Positions 55,779 through 64,000 of a stretch of DNA of 64,000 nt are shown in pieces. Source of the DNA: Sisyra terminalis (lineage: Eukaryota > Arthropoda > Insecta > Neuroptera > Sisyridae); assembly GCA_958496175.1 (NCBI GenBank), contig OY292275.1, forward strand, positions 59,101,701 through 59,165,700. The letters are read 5' to 3'. Positions within the stretch are counted from its first letter, which is position 1. The number at the start of each line of letters is the position of its first letter. The notes under the pieces were generated by a model. The model saw only the letters and a list, made by a program, of their open reading frames with translations, was not told where the DNA came from and did not search any database. Made by a program: the position numbers and the translations under genes.

Positions 55779-58240
55779 ATATTGAATCTTGGAAATTTTT
55801 CGTTAATTTCAGTAGAACGTTTAAGTGTTGGTTTAGGCGGAGTTTATTTATGTAAAATTAATCGCTTAAGCTTTATAGCTGTTGAAAATTAATTAATCGG
55901 CTTTCCCTAACGTGAAGGGTTTTGTACCATATGTTTCCTGAATTTCCAGCACAAAGAAACTTGTACTATAGAAATAGCACTCAAAGGATTTACACTAAAA
56001 TCGAGATTTGGAATGAATTCATATTGAAAATTTGATTAAATTTATTTGTCTCTTGAATTGCTTAATCTGTTAAAATATTGACTATTGAGATGTAAAAAAA
56101 CTGAGGAGTTTTCTTGAATTTTTTTTACAATTTTCACATCTTTTCAATGGAAAAAAATATAAAAATATTTTTAAGATTTTTATGCACTTCAACTCATTAA
56201 AGTTCAGCTAATTTGCTAAATAAACAATCATTATATTGAAATGGGAAGTGGTTTTTTTTGTGGAACGAAAAATTCTTTTCAACCTTGAATTTTTATACAT
56301 CTCATGTGCTTAAGTACTCCTTGTGATTATGTTATGATGATATTTCCTAGGTGCATAAAAGTCATTTCTTTGACTTTTAAGAAAATTATGAAAAAATCAT
56401 TTTTCCTTCTTTATCAAAGTAGTGCCATTAATTTAACTAATTATTTGACTTTTAATGAGTCATAAACAAGATTATTATATCTACAGGATGTTTAAAAGAT
56501 AAACGGACATTTTTAAGGTTGATACTGTTTTCAGAACCACTGATAATTTTCTTATAAATCAATCAATGAATCACCCTTCATGGTTTTCATTGTTTTGAAT
56601 TAATTTCTGTTCATTATATTTATATTTTTCTTTAAAAAATTTGAATAATTTTGACTTAGCAAATTTTCTTAAACAATTAATTAGTACCAAAATATGCGTA
56701 AGCCAAAGCTTATGTGATGCATATTTGATGACAAATTATGATGCTAATTAATTGTAAAGAACCACTAAGTCAAAAATATTCAAAACTTTTATAATAATGT
56801 TAATATAATTGTTGGAGGCTAATTAACAATATGAAAACCGTAAAGGATGATTTTGAAAAATGCAAGTTGGTTCTAAAATTAGTATCTATCTAAAATTATT
56901 CCTCTATCTATGTACAACCTGTAGATATAAGTCGAAAAATTTGTTAATAAATATTAATAAATAAATAAATTACCATAGAATCCATAGAATGAAAAACTAT
57001 CCTGCATTGAACATATGAGTGTAAGGAGATTAGATTTCGTATAGATTTGGATGTAGGCTCCAATTCCAGCTTTTCCATAATTTTTCCAGTAATAAAAGAA
57101 AATATCGATTTTTCTGAGATAATTTCTGCTCATTTAGGATCAAAATTTATTCGATAAGCCTTTAAAGAGTTTCATACAGATTTGGAGAAAAATTTATTTT
57201 CATTCACCCATCAGATTTGCATATTTTTCTGGAACAGAATGTGGAAAATAAATGAGAAATAATTGTTTATAGTTTAGTTCTATAATTCCTTAGAAGTTTT
57301 TATATTTAAATTCAAACTTCTTCATTATTTTTGGGCCATTCCAGGGTTTTAACTTTTAGAGTTTCGTGCACTTTAAAAGAAAATCATGGAACTTTTAATG
57401 GGACCACTATTATGGGACCATTTGTGTGTCCCTGTTAATCTGTCAAGATCTTTTGTCTTAGAAATATATGGAAAGATCAAGGGAAAAATGATATTACAAT
57501 CTTATGGCCTGTTGGAAAAAATCAAGCTTTTGAATTAATTCAAGAAATTTCATTGGGTTTCAGAACTTGGAAAAAATTTATATTTTTTTCATATTTTGAT
57601 TAGTTTTAACGTTGGATTGGTTTAAAATTTAGTGGTATATTTTTTTTATACATAAGGTCAGAAAAAAATTGAAAAAAACCTGAAAAGTCAGGAAATTTTT
57701 GTTGAAGAAAAATAAACAAAACATTTTGTAATTATCTTATCTGATTTATTATAATTTTTTTTAGAATTGTTTTTAAAAAAATCCATAGTCCTAAGAAAGA
57801 TTTAATGAAAATTCTTTTGAAGATAATTTATTTCTAATATCTGAATCTTATTATAATGATCAATATTATTTTTGCAATTTTAATGAAAAAAAAAATAACA
57901 ATTTGAACAATGAATAGTAAATTAGACATTTCGCCCAACAATTGTTTCAACAATGAGAAAATATAAAATTAAAAAAAAATCCTTTTAGTATCAAAATAGT
58001 GTTGCAAAACAAAGAGAAAAATTAATGAAAAAATGAAAAAGAAAAAAAGAAAATGAAACAATTTGGGATCTTTGTCATCTATGACTATTCAATTGTATCA
58101 AATTGCTATAAAAAAAATTAACATATCCTAAATCCTAAACTCTAAAGTTTCTATCATAATGGAATGGAAATTATAAAATTTAATAGAAAAATAAAAAAAA
58201 ATAACAGTATTAACCTAATGCTAATTTAACAGCAATAGAA
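55779..58240. other. AT-rich spacer, nothing recognised
   Basis: About 2.5 kb, very AT-rich, no coding or repeat signal noticed. Confidence 0.55.
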
Positions 58241-58249
58241 CTATCAAAA

Positions 58250-59048
58250 GTCTCAAAAAAAAGTTATTTATTTTTTCTTACAAACAGGCTGAAAAGTTTT
58301 GATTTGACGTAAAAAAACACCAATTAAAATTTCAGCTCATAATATTAATATTAAGGTTGTCCTCGTCGCATTTTTATATTCCCCATAAGAATAACATGGG
58401 AAAAGTTATTTTTACTTCTTCTGATTTTTATACCGTTCAAACGACTATTTAAATAATAAATGTCTTCTATGATCTTTATAGAGAATTAAACGCTCTACAA
58501 AAAAGGACTGATAACATTTTTTGATTAGTCTATGTGTTCAAAAGTTATTCAAGATCAAAGTTCAATTCCTTAAAAATTTGATCAAAAAAAATTAATCATA
58601 AAAATTTAATAAAAAAAATCCTTTGCTGACATCTCTCACAAATCAAATTCATGTTTGATAAAAAATTTGACCACTTTTTTAACACTGAAACCAACAGTTT
58701 TGGTATAATATACAAAATTCGATCAAATTTTTAAAGAATTGAACTTTGATCTTGAATAACTTTTGAACACATGGACTAAGCAAAAAATGTTATCAGTCCT
58801 TTTTTGTAGAGCGTTTAATTCTCTATAATGATCATAGAAGAGATTTATTATTTAAATAGTCGTTTGAACGGTATAAAAATCAGAAGAAGTAAAAATAACT
58901 TTCCCCATGTTATTCTTATGGGAAATAAAAAAATGCGATGAGGACAACCTTAATATTAAGAGCTAAAATTTTAACTGATGTCTTTTTACGTCAAATCAAA
59001 ACTTTTCAGCCTGTTTGCAAGAAAAAATATCTTTTTTTTTGAATCATT
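58250..59048. mobile_element. Foldback element of the same group, about 0.8 kb
   Basis: The arms 58263-58560 and 58735-59030 are inverted copies ('caggctgaaaagttttgatt', 'gtcctcgtcgcatttttata'). The core palindrome is at 58338 (one change) and in shortened form at 58949. 'cgctctacaaaaaaggact' and its inverse are present. The right end '...tttttttttgaatca' resembles the inner part of the TAGACTGATTC termini; exact ends and target duplication are unresolved. Confidence 0.72.
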
Positions 59049-59250
59049 TTTTATTATTTTATATATTTATCATTATATATATAATTATCATTATATATTT
59101 ATCATTTTATAGATATATATATATACAGAAAACTATTGAAAATATTTTCAACATTTTTCATATTTCTCTCTCTCTCTCTATATATATATACATATATATG
59201 TATATTAAAAAAAAAAATTATTTTTTCTTGCAAACAGGCTGAAAAGTTTT
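59040..59250. repeat. AT/CT microsatellite and a stray terminal copy
   Basis: (TA)n, (TC)n at about 59166-59178 and (TATA/CATA)n form low-complexity sequence. At 59215-59245 'ttattttttcttgcaaacag' followed by 'gctgaaaagttttga' repeats the end of the preceding foldback, so a terminal fragment was duplicated beyond the microsatellite. Confidence 0.6.
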
Positions 59251-59819
59251 GAAAAGAGTTGAGAAAAATATGAAAAATGTTGAAAATATTTTCAACGCAA
59301 ATTTAGTTTTCTTAAGGGCTGAAATGTTATGAAAAATTTCTGAAAAAAAATATAATACAATTCATAGGTTGGAGGTATATAACTTATTGTGATTTCTCTA
59401 TACCATATAATTTTTTTTCTTAAACCCTATTTCCCAAGGCTAAATTATGCGTAAGTCTAGAATTTTTCATTCTTTGAAGTTTCTGAATTAAGTTGTATAT
59501 TGTTATAGTTTTGTTTTAATAAAAGTTAATTCAATTTACAGTTATTTACTGTTTAATATTTGCGTGCAGTTAATTACTATGTGTTTTGACCAGGTTTTAT
59601 AGGCGATTTAAAAAAAAAACTAGAATAATTTTTAATGTTACAAAAATAGAATGAAAGTATATTTTTAAACCGATAAAACTTTTGATATTTTTCAAAACAA
59701 ATACAACTGGTACTAGTGGCACTAGAGACTAGTGCCGCCTTAAATGGTAAAACTTGCATCAATAGCGATGCCCACTTAATATTGAACGTGCAATTAATGA
59801 AGTGCATGTGCAATTGTTA
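59251..59819. other. AT-rich spacer
   Basis: Nothing recognised. Includes a small palindrome 'actggtactagtggcactagagactagt' at about 59706. Confidence 0.45.
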
Positions 59820-60660
59820 GTTGCATACGTACTCGTGTATTAACACCATGGTACCGACCGAAAGATTGCCGTTAGCCACAATAGATAACTGGCCAATAAT
59901 GCAAGTAAATTGAACGAGAAGGCAACGATTTTATAATTGTTGGTTTTACTTTCGACCACACAATACCGTTCGTTCGTTTTATGCGCTGATTTATGATTTT
60001 TTGCGGAAACGATTTTCTTCGTTGGCAATCTCTTATCCTATCTGGCTGTTCATTAATCGCAAACGGCAACCATTTGGCCATTTTTCGCCAATTTCCGAGT
60101 TGCAATTCTCCGCCCATCCACGAAAAGGAAACATTTACCAAGTGGTAAAATAATCAAGGACCGGTTTTACTTTCTCATATCTCGTGCGACTCAAATATAC
60201 TCGATTAACTTTAACTTAAATGTCTCAATAGAAACATAATGAATTATTCATTGAAGTATTTGAAAGAAAAATTACGAGAAAAAAAAATTGGGAAGTTGTG
60301 CACTAAGTTTTGAAGTGTCGGGTAGGCTTTTAGAGCTTTCCATATTTTTCTAATGCACACTTTTGTCTTTGTATGGTCGGAGCAACGAGATCTGAAGTAA
60401 AGTGGATGAATAATTCAAAAGCTCCTCGTAAATATTATTATGCGAGGTTTGAACCACATGCGAGATAGGAGTCAGGCAGGAGGCGAGCTTTGGTTGGATT
60501 AAATAAAAGCTTTTTCTAAGAGTCGTTCTCAATCGAGTAGGCCGCGAGACTTGAGACTGACTATGTCTGCGTTTGGAAGATTGCTGGGGGTTAAGATACG
60601 GGAAATGAAATTTAAAACGAATTTTCAAGAGACACGTGAAAAATTGGTTTTAGACGGTTG
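59820..60660. promoter_or_regulatory. Unique GC-richer region, candidate regulatory DNA
   Basis: 59840-60140 and 60400-60620 are non-repetitive and GC-richer. They contain TAAT/ATTA words among words such as 'ccatggtaccgaccgaaag' and 'cattaatcgcaaacggcaac'. The open frames on the minus strand (59840-60141, 60350-60628) lack recognised motifs and overlap in different frames. Reported as possible conserved non-coding DNA only. Confidence 0.3.
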
Positions 60661-60830
60661 AATGGTGTTTGGTTTTGTAATTATTTTTCTAAGTTTAGCT
60701 TTGAGTAAAGGCAATTTATCATTTTTTTTAAAGGAAAAGGTTTAAGGTAACAATGGTGACCCGGAAAATATTTTTGAGTTCATAATCAAAATAACATTTT
60801 TTTCGCTGACTGAAAAGTTATACTGTGTAT

Positions 60831-61310
60831 TAGACTGATTCAAAAAAAATGATGATTTTTTTTTCTTAATTATATCGAAAATATTGTGTGGAACGACAAA
60901 AAAAAATCATGTGAAAGTTTAAGCTCTTAATATTAATATTAAGAGGTGCCGCATCACAAATTTCGATTTTCCATTGAAATAACATGGGAACAATATTCTC
61001 TTGCACTTTGGAATTTTATAGCTCACGTTGGTGACAATATTTCGGAATGACTGAGGTATATTCTTCTAGAAAATTGAACGATCTACAGAAAAGGTCTAAT
61101 ACAAATTTTTGATAGATTTATTCCATCAAAAGTTATTCGAGGTCAAAGTTGAATTAAAGAGAAATTTTAATATTTTTTCAATTTTTTGACGCAACCATCA
61201 ATTTTATGAGAAAATTTTATAGGACATTTTTTGTAGAGCACTTTTTTTCCTATAACTTATCTCTATAAAAGTTTTTGATATTTTTCACAGGTCCTAAGTT
61301 ATTTAATTTA
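60831..61310. mobile_element. Half copy of the TAGACTGATTC foldback element
   Basis: Starts TAGACTGATTCAAAAAAAA, carries the core palindrome at 60926, and matches the left arm of 15648-16648 up to about the axis of symmetry, where it stops at the Penelope-like element. The right arm and right target copy are missing. Confidence 0.78.
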
Positions 61311-61346
61311 TGTAGTAATTTAATATAATAATATATAAAAATCATA

Positions 61347-62156
61347 GCATAAACATAAATTTGAACAGAAGTTCAAAAAAAAAAATATTTGTGACGTATT
61401 GCCCAGATACGTATTTCGATTGTCAACCTTTTCCACCGTTCGTAAAGTGGTTTCTGATAGTTTTTTCCTCCAAAGAGCCCTTTTAAGGATTCTGTCTACA
61501 ATTTTAATAGAGTATCTATTAAAGATCGCCACTCCATTAATGTGTTCTAATTCTTTTGTAAACAGATTCTTTACCAGGATAGATACCAAAATTGTAGACA
61601 GAATCCTCAAAAGGGCTCTTTGGAGGAAAAAAACTATCAAAAACCACTTTACGAACGGTGGAAGGACCAGAAGACCGTTGGTCTGTTTTAACTTATTATC
61701 CAGGGATTTCCCAAAAAATCGAAAGGATACGGAAACAGTTTGGAATAAAGGCTGGATACACAACCAAAAAGTTGGGTGGATTTTTCAACGGTTCTAAAGA
61801 TGAAATTCCGGACATACAAAAATCAGGAATTTATGAAATCCCTTGCACGGGCTGTGATAAAAACTACGTCGGTCAGACTAGAAAACAAATAGGGGCTAAG
61901 TATAAGGAACATCTGGCAAAAGTAAGGAAATTTGGGAACATTCCCCCCCTCCATAACCACATCGCAAAAAGAGAAAGGCACGACTTATAAATTAAGGTCA
62001 ATCCGTGATTATTTTGTGTATCATCACAAAGCAGTTATGGAGTGATCCAAACTCCTTGATGACCACTGAGAAAGATTGCTTGGCAATCGAAATACGTATC
62101 TGGGCAATACGTCACAAATATTTTTTTCTTTGAACTTCTGTTCAAATTTGTGTTTA
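61347..62156 (+). mobile_element. 5'-truncated Penelope-like element with inverted terminal copies
   Basis: Contains the C-terminal GIY-YIG endonuclease (61658-61990). Outer inverted copies: 61347-61428 and 62083-62156 ('gacgtattgcccagatacgt' and inverse). Inner inverted copies: about 61431-61525 and 61579-61664 ('ccaccgttcgtaaagtgg', 'ccaaagagccctttt' and inverses). Penelope-like elements often carry partial inverted or tandem copies of themselves (pLTRs) at the 5' end, which this resembles. Confidence 0.85.
61658..61990 (+). pseudogene. Penelope-like GIY-YIG endonuclease domain (truncated polyprotein)
   Basis: The frame ends TAA at 61988-61990. It reads VLTYYPGISQKIERIRKQFG, then KLGGFFNGSKDEIPDIQKS, then GIYEIPCTGCDKNYVGQT, RKQIGAKYKEHLAKV and PLHNHIAKRERHDL. 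This is the linker and GIY-YIG nuclease of Penelope-like retroelements. The GIY and YVG strands are intact, the Cys pair (PCTGC) and the EH/HNH histidines fit the zinc-binding CCHH insertion, and the usual catalytic Arg position appears as Lys (AKYKEH). The reverse transcriptase is absent, so it cannot move on its own. The frame itself is undamaged. Confidence 0.9.
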
Positions 62157-62159
62157 TGT

Positions 62160-63689
62160 ATATATTGTATACACAGTTTTGATTTCATATTTCCAAAATT
62201 TTTAAAATGAAGATCCTAAATTGAGTATCTACCTGTTGAATATGCTAGTGAGTGATCAAGGTAGCTGTTTCGAATCTAGTAGGTATATATTTTTATTGAC
62301 ACTAAGGTTAAGCGACCGTAAGGAAGCTTTAAAAAATTAAACATATTTTTTTTTAGGCAACCTCGATCAAAAATGCCTCCCTTTAAATTAAAAAGAGGGT
62401 GAAAAATATGACTCATTTTATCCATCCATATGGTTTCAATGACATTCTTGTGATAACAATAGTATAAGAATATTTCTTTGTCCGCCCATGTGTCACTTAA
62501 AAATTATGAAAAATTTCGACACCTCGACCGTTTTTCCCCGCTAAACCAGCAATAGCAGCACGATACGTTCTTTCATTAACACAAAAACATCTATCACTAG
62601 CATGTCTCTCATTGAAATTCTTTTGATACTTTTCTTTTCAAATGTGTAACATTTTAAGCAATTTCCTTTCAATTTTCCACGCCCAATCAACGTAATTGGC
62701 TATTTTTGGGATTTTTCCTCAACACTTATGCAATTTGGAAGATTTAACGATAGGTTTTTTTCTCTTTTACACAATGAATTGATTCCGTTTTTACTTTGGA
62801 CTTTTCTCGATTTTATTTCCACATGTTTTTTTTTTCAAATATTTGCTGGCATTGAAAGATTATGCTTTGAAGCGGAATGATATTAATCATTTTCTCATGA
62901 ATTTTTTGTCTTTCTTTTCATCGGAATCATTTGTGCTATGATTTATTAATGGCGTTTTGTGTAGTATCTATATATATACAGAGAAAAAAATTAATCAAAA
63001 ATGTATCAAAAGTTCAAATGAAAAAATGGTCTTTTTCTCTTTTGTAATTTTTATTAATACGTAATATTTAGATGGCACGCGATTGAAATTTTTCATCTCT
63101 CCTTAAAAACAATTTTTTTTTTCATGAAAATATTTGATGTTTTAGCTTTGTTGTTTTGAGGGGAAAAAAATCATGACAGAAATCTTTAATATGCTGTTTC
63201 ATTATTTAGCTTTTTTTTTTTAGAATGTACGGAAAGTTTGTTTCTTTAATTGATGTAGTGCAGATTTTTGAAATAGATTGCCATCAGTTCAGCTGATAGG
63301 AAAAATGGCTGTCATTGCACTAAAAGAGGCAGCTGTTACTAAAGCGTTGATCTTGAATTTTAATGAGTAAATCATTTGAATTTTAAATAATTACTTAATT
63401 GAAAATAATGGCAAGAACACATTATATGTGTATTATCTTGCAGAAAGTTAGACCTACTCTGGTTCGTTTTTCTTTGATAAACAATGTGATAAAAATGGAA
63501 TTGTTGAACAAATTATTGCCAAGAAAGATATAAATTCATTGTTTTTTCTTTGGGAATTCTCAAAAGTGGTTTCTGGAAACTATGCTTGTCAATAGATTTG
63601 ATTATTGTCGACTTTTTTTTAAACGAACCTGATGAGGATGTACTTTGGGGAATGCATTACTTACGAAGATATTCGGTTCTAAAATGATC
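62160..63689. other. AT-rich spacer, nothing recognised
   Basis: About 1.5 kb. 62515-62610 is slightly GC-richer. No gene, RNA gene or repeat was supported. Confidence 0.55.
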
Positions 63690-63990
63690 TTATTAGGTAG
63701 TTAGATTAAGCATAAAGTAAGGCAAGGATGCATTTTAATCTTCCTTGATTTTCAACATCTCCTCAGGAAGAATCTTTAAAGTAAATCTAGAAATCGAAGT
63801 AACCAGATTCAGAATCAATAGATTGGCAATAAGCGACTTACGATTCTACCCTTTTTACCGAAACACCCGAAGAACTACAGAATTCTGAAAAAAGAAGTCA
63901 TCCCTTACGATTATGAACTATCAATTAAGAACTATGGCACCAAAATCGAGGAAGTCCCGAAATTCAAATATCTTGAAAAAAATTGAATAA
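63690..63990 (+). pseudogene. Decayed non-LTR reverse transcriptase fragment
   Basis: 'KVRQGCIL' at about 63710 matches the conserved (G)VRQGC.LSP block of non-LTR reverse transcriptases. Downstream fragments in shifting frames (FRINRLAISDLRFY; TPEELQN; YDYELSIKNYGTKI; VPKFKYLE) align in order with the regions around and after the catalytic motif (IN.IRYADD, LQ.L.., YGL.IN..KT, F.YLG). The YADD motif is lost and several frameshifts are present. Distinct from the Jockey-like copies at 3.7-6.1 kb. It may continue past the window. Confidence 0.65.
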
Positions 63991-64000
63991 TACAAATTAG

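Noticed and set aside
61320..61797. 147- and 132-codon frames over the Penelope inverted repeat
   Set aside because: They arise because the same sequence is present in both orientations (ILKRALWRKK appears on both strands); only the GIY-YIG frame has the family's motifs.
1..64000. tRNA, rRNA, CRISPR arrays, bacterial operons
   Set aside because: No cloverleaf-compatible A/B boxes, rRNA-like segments or regularly spaced repeats with unique spacers were found. The only regular repeats are tandem arrays without spacers.

Overview
The window is AT-rich, intron-bearing eukaryotic DNA, almost certainly from an insect. A nematoceran-type dipteran is a reasonable guess, but the order cannot be fixed from the sequence. 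The basis is a split SLC4 bicarbonate transporter most like the insect Na+-driven anion exchanger (Ndae1), a split LSm5 gene, 54-63 nt introns beside kilobase introns, and remnants of Jockey-like, Penelope-like, Helitron, hAT and pogo elements. No tRNA, rRNA, CRISPR array or bacterial gene was recognised.

Layout. Positions 1-11137 lie upstream of (or in the first intron of) the transporter and hold a partial TIR element, a 745-bp foldback repeat, three degenerate copies of a Jockey-like reverse transcriptase region, small hAT-like elements and a decayed ORF. Positions 11138-26814 hold the transporter on the + strand: eight constitutive exons joined in phase, a candidate 49-codon cassette exon at 21520-21666 and a candidate alternative first exon at 14461-14504. 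Its larger introns are filled with long palindromic elements. Positions 26815-33300 are 3' UTR, AT-rich spacer and Helitron remnants. LSm5 lies on the - strand at 33416-33978 with three exons. From 34000 to the end no certain host gene was found. That part is spacer with tandem repeats (35.7-38.1, 44.3-44.8 and 47.9-49.1 kb), pogo and hAT MITEs, foldback elements, a Penelope-like GIY-YIG fragment (61.3-62.2 kb), a decayed reverse transcriptase at the end, and several less AT-rich unique patches that may be regulatory.

The most unusual content is a group of about eight long foldback elements of 0.5-1.35 kb. They differ in terminal sequence but share internal modules: the palindrome CTTAATATTAATATTAAG, a TCTACAAAAAAGGTCT-like block, and a block near TTCAAAAGTTATTCGAGGTC. 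Where the ends can be defined they begin TAG/TAA and are flanked by 8-bp direct repeats fitting the hAT pattern nTnnnnAn: CTGTACAT, ATCGTAAA, TTATTTAC and ATCTACAT. One site carries three copies of ATCTACAT around two adjacent insertions, and one element of the group is nested in a different TIR element with its target duplication still legible.

The two host genes are independent of each other: a plasma-membrane acid-base transporter and an RNA-processing ring subunit. The transporter's introns carry inverted repeats with arms of about 300-600 bp, so its pre-mRNA is expected to contain long double-stranded RNA.
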